Shown: positions 1 to 5,871 of the stretch, one piece after another
How the letters are laid out: each line of letters opens with the position of its first letter
Numbering within the stretch: position 1 is the stretch's first letter
Made by a program: the position numbers and the translations under genes
Origin: a virus
Reading direction: 5' to 3' (one strand)
Length of the DNA stretch: 30,181 nucleotides
IMG/VR virus record: IMGVR_UViG_3300035698_000405
Coordinates: 1 to 30,181 of that record
Notes under the pieces: generated by a model
Told to the model about the DNA's origin: nothing
The model's database searches: none
The model's input: the letters and a program-made list of their open reading frames with translations, nothing else

Positions 1-1
1 A

Positions 2-82
2 GATCGCACCGACGAAGAGTTAAAGATCAACCTTTTGGATATTGAGAATTACGTGCGCGAAAAGCGCGAAATGTGGACTTAA
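2..82 (+). CDS. 3' end of a truncated gene, product unknown
   Basis: The window opens inside an open frame that runs without interruption for 26 codons and ends in TAA. The visible C-terminus is charged (ends REKREMWT) and carries no recognisable motif. The next gene's Shine-Dalgarno (AAGGAG at 85-90) lies directly after the stop, so this is probably the upstream member of the same operon. The start is outside the window, so length and function cannot be judged. Confidence 0.5.
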   Translation, partial: DRTDEELKINLLDIENYVREKREMWT

Positions 83-102
83 GTAAGGAGCGAGAACTGG
101 TC

Positions 103-309
103 ATGGCTTTAGCCAACATTATCAAAAAGCGAAGGTCGGAACTCGGCCTATCTCTTCAGCAGGTCGGAGATCGTGCAGGGATATCAAGAACGCAGGTTTG
201 GGAATTAGAGGATGGCAGGAGCAAGAACCCAACGTTGGAAACCATCGTCGCGATTGCGGCGGCACTACAAGTATCAGCGCCAGAATTAGTCCGGCGCGCA
301 ATTTCGTAA
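103..309 (+). CDS. XRE/Cro-C1 type helix-turn-helix DNA-binding protein
   Basis: A 68-aa protein consisting almost entirely of a Cro/C1-type HTH domain (HTH_3). It shows the usual run of N-terminal helix (IIKKRRSELGLS), LQQVGDRAGIS as helix 2-turn, RTQVWELEDG as recognition helix, then the typical N-P-TLETIVAIAAAL tail. I chose ATG at 103, where the family's N-terminus begins, with AAGGAG at 85-90 upstream at a 12-nt spacing. An in-frame GTG at 73 would add 10 residues and overlap the preceding gene. Such small one-domain proteins in phages act as repressors or Cro-like regulators of early transcription. Its operator is not obvious here. The family assignment is firm, the regulatory target unknown. 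Confidence 0.88.
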   Translation: MALANIIKKRRSELGLSLQQVGDRAGISRTQVWELEDGRSKNPTLETIVAIAAALQVSAPELVRRAIS

Positions 310-322
310 GGGAGGCTGGATC

Positions 323-454
323 GTGACCGCTGAATATAGGTGCCTTCGCTGCAATCACCAGTGGCTTGAAAAGGCGGGGCCAACTCAGTGCCCAAAGTGT
401 GGACATATATACGTCAAATGGGAAAACTATCAGCGCGATTTTGCGCGCACATAA
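323..454 (+). CDS. Small zinc-ribbon protein (GTG start)
   Basis: A 43-aa gene that a length cut-off would miss. GTG at 323 is preceded by GGGAGG (310-315) at 7-nt spacing, a near-perfect ribosome binding site. The protein has two knuckles, CLRC (residues 7-10) and CPKC (residues 23-26), separated by 12 residues, followed by GHIYVKWENY. This is a compact four-Cys zinc ribbon like those found as stand-alone proteins in many phages and at the ends of nucleic-acid-binding proteins. It lies between the HTH gene and the next small gene on the same strand. Function is not known; binding of nucleic acid or of a host protein is possible. Confidence 0.72.
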   Translation: MTAEYRCLRCNHQWLEKAGPTQCPKCGHIYVKWENYQRDFART

Positions 455-465
455 CAGGAGGCGAC

Positions 466-684
466 ATGACACACTGTATGCAATGCCAAGACGGTAGATA
501 CCCCTGCACTTGCGAGTTATCGGTGAAGGAACATGCAAGTATCGGTGTGGATATTTCGTCGAGACTTCATCTGAGGTGGTCAGATCACCACGCCAATGGT
601 GAGTATCTTGAGGTGCAGACTGTGGATGGGTGGCAATCTGTGTACCCACTACTACGAAAACTGCGTAAGGAGACTGAGCGATGA
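466..684 (+). CDS. Small Cys-containing hypothetical phage protein
   Basis: A 72-aa protein whose start ATG at 466 follows AGGAGG (456-461). A longer in-frame reading from 388 would run through the preceding zinc-ribbon gene and is unlikely. The N-terminus has CMQC and a nearby CTC (THCMQCQDGRYPCTC), possibly a small metal-binding knuckle. The remainder is a mixed sequence (HLRWSDHHANGEYLEVQTVDG). Its last codons carry the Shine-Dalgarno of the next gene, and the stop overlaps that gene's start as ATGA. I do not recognise the family. Confidence 0.6.
   Translation: MTHCMQCQDGRYPCTCELSVKEHASIGVDISSRLHLRWSDHHANGEYLEVQTVDGWQSVYPLLRKLRKETER
667..684 (+). repeat. Copy 1 of an 18-bp translational coupling repeat
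   Basis: AAGGAGACTGAGCGATGA spans the last codons (KETER), the stop and the start of the next gene. It includes a Shine-Dalgarno (AAGGAG) and an ATGA stop/start overlap. An identical 18-mer lies at 855-872 at the next gene junction. Confidence 0.8.
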
Positions 685-872
685 GTAAAGGACACACCAA
701 AGATGAGTTAATTGAAATCTGGCGCAAGGCGTTTGAGAAATCGACAATGGATAATCTCAGACTTCGTGCGGAAAACGACAAGCTTCGTGAAGGGCTAGAT
801 GCACAGTGGAATAGTTGGGTCAGCGGAACCTACGAAACGGTGGATGCTGCAACAAAGGAGACTGAGCGATGA
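681..872 (+). CDS. Small coiled-coil hypothetical protein
   Basis: A 63-aa protein starting in an ATGA overlap with the previous gene. The central part (roughly residues 10-40, IWRKAFEKS..NLRLRAENDKLREGL) has a heptad-like spacing of hydrophobic residues with many charged residues, so a short coiled coil is likely. The C-terminus ends in KETER, the same five residues as the preceding protein, because both ends are encoded by the same 18-bp coupling repeat. No enzyme motif is visible. It may be a small accessory factor of the early region; function unknown. Confidence 0.6.
   Translation: MSKGHTKDELIEIWRKAFEKSTMDNLRLRAENDKLREGLDAQWNSWVSGTYETVDAATKETER
855..872 (+). repeat. Copy 2 of the 18-bp translational coupling repeat
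   Basis: Identical to 667-684. It again encodes the C-terminal KETER, carries AAGGAG and closes with ATGA, which starts the Ntn hydrolase-like gene. Confidence 0.8.
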
Positions 873-1306
873 CCGTAGTAGTATGGGATGGTGTCACCCT
901 AGCCACTGACCGCGCTGCAACTGATGGTGCTGCTAAGTGGGCGACCGAGAAGGCGTGGTATCATGGGCAGGATGAGGACCGCATCATTGTATCAGGAGCT
1001 GGACCGTTGAAGTCTATCTTATATATGCGTGAGTGGTGCAAGGAGGGGTGTATCATTGACCACTTCCCTGTCTCGCAACTCACGCACCCCTGTCACTTCA
1101 TAGTGGTCTCGCAGGTCGATGGACTGTATCGCTATGAAGATAGTCACATCCGCATCATGCATGGGTATGAACCATGTGCATTTGGTGAAGGCCGTGACGT
1201 AGCGCATGGAGCACTGGCGATGGGTGCCACTGCACAACAAGCTGTGGAGGCAGCGAACCAATTCTCAGCCCACTGTGGGTTGGGTGTAGAGGAGTATAGG
1301 TTATGA
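869..1306 (+). CDS. Proteasome/HslV-like Ntn hydrolase
   Basis: A 145-aa protein that begins MTVVVWDGVTLATDRAATDG. This matches the short N-terminal beta-strand arrangement of proteasome beta/HslV-type Ntn hydrolases: Thr2 would become the catalytic N-terminal nucleophile after Met removal, followed by the strand-turn-strand and the conserved Asp-Arg (D14-R15). SGAG (residues 42-45) fits the loop that forms the oxyanion region in HslV-like proteins. The C-terminal half has the GALAMGATAQQAVEAA helix typical of the fold. Stand-alone phage members of this family exist, but their substrates are unknown. It starts in the ATGA overlap at 869 with AAGGAG upstream and is followed by the nucleotide pyrophosphohydrolase in another ATGA overlap. 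The fold call is fairly good from the N-terminus; protease activity is inference, because no ATPase partner (HslU) is seen. Confidence 0.68.
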   Translation: MTVVVWDGVTLATDRAATDGAAKWATEKAWYHGQDEDRIIVSGAGPLKSILYMREWCKEGCIIDHFPVSQLTHPCHFIVVSQVDGLYRYEDSHIRIMHGYEPCAFGEGRDVAHGALAMGATAQQAVEAANQFSAHCGLGVEEYRL

Positions 1307-1674
1307 GGCTTGATAAGTTTGACACTGCACAGATGCAGACCACTGGCCCCTTAAAAGAGGGTGTGAAGTTTGATGAGGGTAAGCCACCTTACCATCTGTT
1401 AGCCCCTGAGTTGTTGGAGGCAACAGCCTCTGTACTAAGTTCTGGAGCTGAGAAGTATGGTGAGCGCAACTGGGAGGGAGGTATGAGTTGGTCACGCCCA
1501 TTCGCTGCGCTAATGCGCCACATGTGGGCATGGTGGAGAGGTGAGAACACCGACGATGAGACAGGCATGAGCCATCTTTGGCATGCAGCCTGCTGCATTA
1601 TGTTCCTGATAGCATATGAGGAGCGCAAGATAGGGGAGGACAATAGGCCACGGTTAGAAGAGACAGATACCTAG
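1303..1674 (+). CDS. dATP/dGTP pyrophosphohydrolase-like protein (DUF5664/MazZ type)
   Basis: A 123-aa all-helical protein with the hallmarks of the phage DUF5664 family: KFDEGKP (residues 22-28), SGAEKYGERNW (47-57), RHMWAWWRGE (72-81), then D84-D85-E86 and HLWHA (91-95). These resemble the acidic metal-binding residues of MazG-type all-alpha NTP pyrophosphatases. Known members, including MazZ of 2-aminoadenine phages, hydrolyse dATP and/or dGTP to monophosphates and pyrophosphate and so shape the dNTP pool. The gene begins in an ATGA overlap with the Ntn hydrolase gene and ends inside a probable terminator. No PurZ or DatZ homologue is visible in the window, so use in base Z synthesis is only a possibility; dNTP-pool control is the safer reading. 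Confidence 0.78.
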   Translation: MRLDKFDTAQMQTTGPLKEGVKFDEGKPPYHLLAPELLEATASVLSSGAEKYGERNWEGGMSWSRPFAALMRHMWAWWRGENTDDETGMSHLWHAACCIMFLIAYEERKIGEDNRPRLEETDT

Positions 1675-1690
1675 ATGATCTGGGTATTTT
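1667..1690 (+). terminator. Probable intrinsic terminator after the first early operon
   Basis: A 9-bp stem ATACCTAGA / TCTGGGTAT (one G-T pair) with a 3-nt TGA loop, followed by a short T run ending at 1690. The stem contains the stop codon of the preceding gene. The rest of the 57-nt gap to 1732 holds a second, shorter GGGGC-TGT-GCCCC hairpin (1695-1707) and the GAGAGGA ribosome binding site of the next gene. The T run is short, so termination may be partial. Confidence 0.45.
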
Positions 1691-1694
1691 AAAC

Positions 1695-1707
1695 GGGGCT
1701 GTGCCCC
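1695..1707 (+). other. Short GC hairpin upstream of the ParB-like gene
   Basis: GGGGC at 1695-1699 pairs with GCCCC at 1703-1707 around a TGT loop. No T run follows, so it is not a standard terminator by itself. It may protect the 5' end of the downstream message or simply be chance; the 5-bp stem is short. Confidence 0.3.
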
Positions 1708-1731
1708 ACGCACTGACGAGAGGATTGTGCA

Positions 1732-2607
1732 ATGTTGAATATAGTTAAAGACAAGCGTACTGAGCAGGATGTTATTACCCAACTAAATAAGTACATAGGG
1801 AGTCCACCAGAAAACTCCCGTATTGTGACGTTCACCCCCGCTATAGCAGCATGGGTACTCGACACATATAACTCGAACAACCGCCCCAAGAAACCTACTA
1901 ACATAAAGCGCTACGCAGAAGATATGCTGGCTGGTAGCTGGGGGTTGACCGGGGAGACTATCAAGTTCAGCGATGGAGATAGGCTAGCAGACGGGCAGAA
2001 CCGGTTGATGGCTTGTATCCGCAGCGGTGAACCATTCACTAGCCATGTGGTATTCGGGATTGCTGACGGGCTGTTTCATGTTATGGACACCGGGAAGGTA
2101 CGCACCAACAAAGACGTACTATCTATAGCTGGATACACAAACGTGGCGGAGCTAGCCTCGGCGGTGCGTTGGGCGTATCTAATTACCACGGACCCGATGT
2201 CCCGCAGGTCGTTAACCAATGATGAGGTACTTGCTAAGGTACGGGGTGCGTACGCTGGGGTACAGGATAGCCTCACCCATGGGCGGCGTGTCTATAGTTC
2301 TTATAGCCACCCAACAGGCCAGATGGCCGCACTACACTGGGTATTCGCAGCTATAGATGCTGATAAGGCTGATACATTCTTTACCGCTTGGGCGACTGGC
2401 AACCGTAGTGGCAAGAACAAAGCCCTTGGTAAACTACAGGACAGCCTCGTCCGTACTAAGGATGTTGCCCATGGTCGCATCAACGATAGCATACGGGCAG
2501 CGATGGTTGTGAAGGCGTGGAATCTGTTCTGCAGCGGGCGCATAGGTTCCAAAAATTCCTGCCTCATGGCTATCGGTGAGGATTTCCCTGTAGTAAAGGG
2601 GCAGTAG
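1732..2607 (+). CDS. ParB/DGQHR-like domain protein
   Basis: A 291-aa protein. Residues about 56-110 read TNIKRYAEDMLAGSW, then ETIKFSDGDRLADGQNRLMA, then a beta strand HVVFGI. The DGQNR (87-91) corresponds to the DGQHR signature of the ParB/sulfiredoxin-like fold seen in DndB, ParB-type nucleases and many phage proteins; the usual His is Asn here. A second stretch, MDTGKVRTNKDVL, is commonly found after it in phage members. The C-terminal half is helical. In these proteins the domain binds nucleotides or DNA. The gene starts the second part of the early block with GAGAGGA as ribosome binding site and ends 3 nt before the polymerase gene, suggesting a replication- or DNA-linked role. Activity is unknown. 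Confidence 0.62.
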   Translation: MLNIVKDKRTEQDVITQLNKYIGSPPENSRIVTFTPAIAAWVLDTYNSNNRPKKPTNIKRYAEDMLAGSWGLTGETIKFSDGDRLADGQNRLMACIRSGEPFTSHVVFGIADGLFHVMDTGKVRTNKDVLSIAGYTNVAELASAVRWAYLITTDPMSRRSLTNDEVLAKVRGAYAGVQDSLTHGRRVYSSYSHPTGQMAALHWVFAAIDADKADTFFTAWATGNRSGKNKALGKLQDSLVRTKDVAHGRINDSIRAAMVVKAWNLFCSGRIGSKNSCLMAIGEDFPVVKGQ

Positions 2608-2610
2608 TTA

Positions 2611-4488
2611 ATGGACATAGTAACACTAGACTTTGAGACCTACTACTCTAAGGAGTACGGGTTAGGTAAGATGACGACTGAGCAATACGTCCGTGACCCT
2701 CGCTTTGAGGTGATCGGCGTATCGGTCAAGGTCAATGATGGTGAGACTGACTGGTTCAGCGGCACTATGGATGGGACAGGTGTGTTCCTCAACTCGTTAG
2801 ACTATAGCGACAAGGCTATCCTCTGCCACAACACTGCGTTCGACGGCTTCATCTTATCAGAACACTTCGGCATCAAGCCTAAGTTCTGGTTCGATACGCT
2901 TTCGATGGCTAAGCCTACGCACAACGTGACGGTCGGTGGTAGTCTCAAGAACTTAGTACAGGCGTTCAACCTCGGTGAGAAAGGCACTGAGGTTGTCGAC
3001 GCCTTCGGTAAGAAGCGAGGTGACTTCACCCCTACGGAGCTGGCTAGGTATGGCCAGTATTGTATCAACGACACTGAGTTGACGTGGAAGTTGTTCAAGA
3101 AACTTAAGGTCGGCTTCCCTGTCAATGAGCTGATGGTCATCGACCAGACCATACGGATGTACACTGAGCCTGTCATACGGCTCAACAGTGAGGTGTTGTC
3201 GGCACACTTAGCGGCGGAGAAGGCACGTAAGCAAGCTCTCCTCAACAAGTTGGGGAGTGGTGATCCAGAGGCTGCAAAGAAAGCACTCAACAGTAACGTT
3301 AAGTTCGCAGCACTGCTCGCTGCTATGGGCGCAGAGATACCAATGAAGGTCAGCCCTACCACTGGTAAGGACACGTTCGCCTTTGCTAAGACAGACCTTG
3401 GCATGAAAGCGTTGCTTGAACACGACGACCCAAGGGTTAAGGCCGTCGCTGAGGTTAGGCTCGGCGTCAAGTCAACCATCGAGGAGACACGGACGCAGCG
3501 TCTGATAGATGTTGCAGCGCGTGGTCGCCTACCCATCATGCTCAAATATTATGGCGCACACACTGGGCGCTTCTCCGGTGGCGACAAACTAAACCTACAG
3601 AACCTACCCGCCCGTGGGAACAACGTGATACGCACATCTATCTGTGCGCTTGAGGGTGAGAAGCTGATAGCCTGTGACAGTAGCCAGATTGAGGCGCGTA
3701 TGCTTGCGTACATTGCAGGGCAACACGATCTGGTGGAAGCGTTCCGACAGGGCGAGGATGTGTACAGGCAGTTCGCTGCCCGTGTGTACGGTATAGCTGA
3801 GGCCGACATAACCAAGGCGCAGCGCCACGTTGGCAAGACTTGTATCCTTGGGTTGGGCTACGGCATGGGCCACGTTAAGTTCCGCGGTACTATTAAGTTG
3901 CAGACAGGCGTGGACATTGGTGAGGCAGAGGCCAAGCGTATTGTCTATCTGTATCGCAACACATATCCATTCATCAAGGGACTATGGGAGCGATGCGATG
4001 TGATGCTCGGTCATATGTATATGGGACAGGCGGGTGTGATCGGTGACGGTACGTCCATAGGCTATGACGCTACTGGAATTACGTTGCCAAACACAATGAA
4101 GCTGGCCTATACTGCACTTCGCTCGACAGCCGATGGGTATGAATACATCTCTGACGCACGAGTGTTCCGCAAGTTCATGACCGCTAAGGTTATGGCTAAA
4201 GTAGACGATGACCTAGCGTGGACTAATATCTATGGGGGTAAGGTGACTGAGAACATCATACAGGCGTTGGCTCGTATCGTTATCACAGACCAGATGACAG
4301 CGGTTGGCCAGCACTACCACGTAGCGTTCCAAGTACATGACGAGATAATCATCAACGTCGGTGAGGCAGGGGCGATAGCTGCACAACAAGTTGTGGAGCA
4401 GATAATGAGTACCCCTCCATCATGGGCACCAACCCTACCAGTAGCATGCGAGAGTGCTATCGGTGATAACTACGGAGAGTGTAAGTGA
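2611..4488 (+). CDS. Family A DNA polymerase with 3'-5' exonuclease domain
   Basis: A 625-aa replicative polymerase. The N-terminal proofreading domain has Exo I LDFET (D7, E9), Exo II HNTAFD (N74, D78) and Exo III YCIND (Y150, D154). The polymerase domain shows TGRFSGG..LNLQNLP (318-333), motif A ACDSSQIEAR (D356, E361), motif B QRHVGKTCILGLGYG (R405, K409, Y417) and motif C VHDE (H577-E579). There is no 5' nuclease domain, which is typical for phage enzymes. The residue aligning with E. coli Pol I Phe762 is Leu413. The family's usual TGRLSS is TGRFSG here. AAAGGGG upstream serves as ribosome binding site. The next gene starts at GTG 4485, overlapping the stop. It synthesises phage DNA together with the primase-helicase encoded downstream. 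Confidence 0.97.
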   Translation: MDIVTLDFETYYSKEYGLGKMTTEQYVRDPRFEVIGVSVKVNDGETDWFSGTMDGTGVFLNSLDYSDKAILCHNTAFDGFILSEHFGIKPKFWFDTLSMAKPTHNVTVGGSLKNLVQAFNLGEKGTEVVDAFGKKRGDFTPTELARYGQYCINDTELTWKLFKKLKVGFPVNELMVIDQTIRMYTEPVIRLNSEVLSAHLAAEKARKQALLNKLGSGDPEAAKKALNSNVKFAALLAAMGAEIPMKVSPTTGKDTFAFAKTDLGMKALLEHDDPRVKAVAEVRLGVKSTIEETRTQRLIDVAARGRLPIMLKYYGAHTGRFSGGDKLNLQNLPARGNNVIRTSICALEGEKLIACDSSQIEARMLAYIAGQHDLVEAFRQGEDVYRQFAARVYGIAEADITKAQRHVGKTCILGLGYGMGHVKFRGTIKLQTGVDIGEAEAKRIVYLYRNTYPFIKGLWERCDVMLGHMYMGQAGVIGDGTSIGYDATGITLPNTMKLAYTALRSTADGYEYISDARVFRKFMTAKVMAKVDDDLAWTNIYGGKVTENIIQALARIVITDQMTAVGQHYHVAFQVHDEIIINVGEAGAIAAQQVVEQIMSTPPSWAPTLPVACESAIGDNYGECK

Positions 4489-4679
4489 TAAGTGGAAAGC
4501 GCAAGTGCCTATGCTGCTCTAGGCATTTCCTCTCCTATGGGCGGCGCAACAGAGTGTGTTCCATATGCAAAACCCCTACATATCAGTCTATCCATGACAC
4601 TGATGAGCAGGTATCTAGCTTACAAAACATAGTGCCCAACAGTAGAACCACACCCCACGCAGGAGACCGAGATGACTAA
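4485..4679 (+). CDS. Small four-Cys zinc-finger-like protein (GTG start)
   Basis: A 64-aa gene starting at GTG 4485 in a GTGA overlap with the polymerase stop; GGAGAG lies about 8 nt upstream. The first half contains CLCC (residues 8-11) and CSIC (25-28) with basic residues between (RHFLSYGRRNRV), a plausible zinc knuckle. The second half (residues 30-64) is polar and probably disordered. The last 8 nt overlap the start of the next small gene. No family is recognised; by position and composition it may be a nucleic-acid-binding accessory to replication. Confidence 0.6.
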   Translation: MISGKRKCLCCSRHFLSYGRRNRVCSICKTPTYQSIHDTDEQVSSLQNIVPNSRTTPHAGDRDD

Positions 4680-4797
4680 GAAGCCCAGCCTAGTGACACG
4701 GTGGATGCGATACCTACGTGGTCAAGGACACTCCGAGATGGTGTGTGTTGTACGCGCAAAAGAAATGGCTAAGAAAAAGAAAGGCCCACCAGTATGA
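4672..4797 (+). CDS. Small very basic 41-aa protein
   Basis: ATG at 4672 follows AGGAG (4661-4665) at good spacing, and the frame closes with TGA in an ATGA overlap with the nuclease gene at 4794. The gene therefore fits the coupled operon exactly although it is only 41 codons. The product is strongly basic (MTKKPSL..RWMRYLRGQGH, then EMAKKKKGPPV) and without acidic patches. Its TRWMRYLRGQGHSEMVC stretch could form a helix-turn-helix-like segment, but it is too short for a firm call. Probable nucleic-acid-binding peptide, by inference only. Confidence 0.62.
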   Translation: MTKKPSLVTRWMRYLRGQGHSEMVCVVRAKEMAKKKKGPPV

Positions 4798-5447
4798 AAC
4801 CTCTAGCCCATAGCTACTCAGCGCTTAAGCTGTATGAGAATTGTCCCAAGCAATATTATATGCAGAAGATCAGTAAGGAAATCAAACCCTCGTTCGGTGA
4901 AGCTAGCATCTATGGCAACCGTATCCATGACCAGCTTGAGGCTAGGCTTAAGAACGGCACCCCGCTACCTGATGAGAGTAGTAAGCATGAGGCGCTGGCT
5001 GCTGCGTTCGAGGCTATGTCAGGAGAACTTGTTGCAGAGCAAGAGTTCACACTCAACGCGGCGCTTGAGAAGGTAGGCTGGTGGGATGCTGACGCTTGGC
5101 TACGCGCTAAGCTAGACGTACTCAACATAGATGGTGACGCTGCGGTGGTCGGTGACTGGAAAACAGGTAAGCGTAGGCCCGACTTCTTCCAGATGGAGTT
5201 GTTCGCTATCCTTGTGTTCAAGTTGTACCCTGATGTGCAGCGCGTGAAGGCTGCGTTGATCTGGCTTAAGACAGGTGAGATGGACACTGAGACATACACA
5301 CGCGCGGATGCACCACGTATTTGGAGTAACTTTATGGCCAAGGTAGGTCGTATAGAGAACTCTCTCGCCAAGAACGAGTGGCCAGCTAAGCCGAGTGGCC
5401 TATGCCCTTGGTGTCCTGCGTCACACGCTCAATGCGAGTTCAAGTAA
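4794..5447 (+). CDS. PD-(D/E)XK exonuclease, Cas4/AddB-like with putative Fe-S cluster
   Basis: A 217-aa RecB/Cas4-type nuclease. It opens with SYSALKLYENCPKQYY (Cys17), followed by GNRIHDQLE (His45), RAKLDVL (D108), VVGDWKTGK (D121, K123) and the QxxxF/Y-like helix FFQMELFA (Q133). The C-terminus carries C204, C207 and C214. One Cys at the N-terminus plus three at the C-terminus is the arrangement of the iron-sulfur staple in Cas4, AddB and Dna2-type nucleases. Phage members act as exonucleases in recombination or DNA end processing. It begins in an ATGA overlap and ends in TAATG with the next gene. Family and active site are clear; the cluster is inferred from Cys spacing. There are no cas genes nearby, so it is not a CRISPR component. 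Confidence 0.88.
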   Translation: MKPLAHSYSALKLYENCPKQYYMQKISKEIKPSFGEASIYGNRIHDQLEARLKNGTPLPDESSKHEALAAAFEAMSGELVAEQEFTLNAALEKVGWWDADAWLRAKLDVLNIDGDAAVVGDWKTGKRRPDFFQMELFAILVFKLYPDVQRVKAALIWLKTGEMDTETYTRADAPRIWSNFMAKVGRIENSLAKNEWPAKPSGLCPWCPASHAQCEFK

Positions 5448-5641
5448 TGTGTCAAAAACTAGGTAAGCGGAAGCAGAAACTCAAGGCTGAGGAGTTGCAT
5501 CGTTTTCAGCAACGTGTTCTACGCGTACTAAAGGGTGAACCTCTTGATCCCATGCGGTTTCGGGGGGTCGTCAGAGAAAATTATGGTCGCATGGTAGCGG
5601 CCCATCGTAACTACGCTACGATAGACCACTCAGAATGGTAG
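5447..5641 (+). CDS. Small basic helical hypothetical protein
   Basis: A 64-aa protein whose ATG at 5447 shares one base with the TAA of the nuclease gene (TAATG). A longer in-frame reading from 5402 would overlap the nuclease by 46 nt and is less likely. The sequence is basic and mostly helical (LGKRKQKLKAEELHRFQQRVLRVLKGE), with a few aromatic residues near the end (NYGRMVAAHRNYATIDHSEW). No strong ribosome binding site is visible, so it probably depends on translational coupling. Function unknown. Confidence 0.55.
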   Translation: MCQKLGKRKQKLKAEELHRFQQRVLRVLKGEPLDPMRFRGVVRENYGRMVAAHRNYATIDHSEW

Positions 5642-5862
5642 TTATGGCTATAGCGCCAACTCAAGCTGCGGAGGACGAGGCCCTTAGGCTAATGACGTAC
5701 TTCAAACTGGTGGGGGCTAGTAAATTCCTAGTGATACGTGATGAGTGCATGGCAGTTGATATGGTCACAGCCGAGCTACCTAATGGTAAGCCTATACGTA
5801 TGTACTTCGAAAACATTGAACCGAGACTTCTCCAGTACCTACTTGACACCAATGCAAAGTAA
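5635..5862 (+). CDS. Small hypothetical protein
   Basis: A 75-aa protein beginning at ATG 5635, overlapping the previous gene by 7 nt; a second in-frame ATG at 5644 is an equally possible start because neither has a clear Shine-Dalgarno. It has an alternating helix-strand look (EDEALRLMTYFKLVGASKFLVIR, then a strand-turn-strand VDMVTAELPNGKPIRMYF). No catalytic motif is recognised. It lies directly before the VRR-NUC nuclease gene in the same operon. Confidence 0.55.
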   Translation: MVVMAIAPTQAAEDEALRLMTYFKLVGASKFLVIRDECMAVDMVTAELPNGKPIRMYFENIEPRLLQYLLDTNAK

Positions 5863-5871
5863 GGGTATATA

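Noticed and set aside
122-781. A 219-codon - strand frame over the first small genes
   Set aside because: The + strand shows a recognisable HTH protein, a zinc ribbon and coupled small genes with good ribosome binding sites; the - strand frame has none of this.
2802-3545. A 247-codon frame on the - strand within the polymerase gene
   Set aside because: The + strand frame has all polymerase and exonuclease motifs through this stretch, and the antisense product has no recognisable features.
5190-5204. QMELF in the PD-(D/E)XK nuclease looked like another clamp-binding motif
   Set aside because: It lies in the helix that carries the family's conserved Gln (Q133, QxxxY-like position) next to the active site, so it is explained by the nuclease fold and is not in a flexible tail.
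4794-5447. Cas4-like nuclease as part of a CRISPR system
   Set aside because: No repeat-spacer array and no other cas gene is present in the window; phages commonly carry this nuclease family alone.
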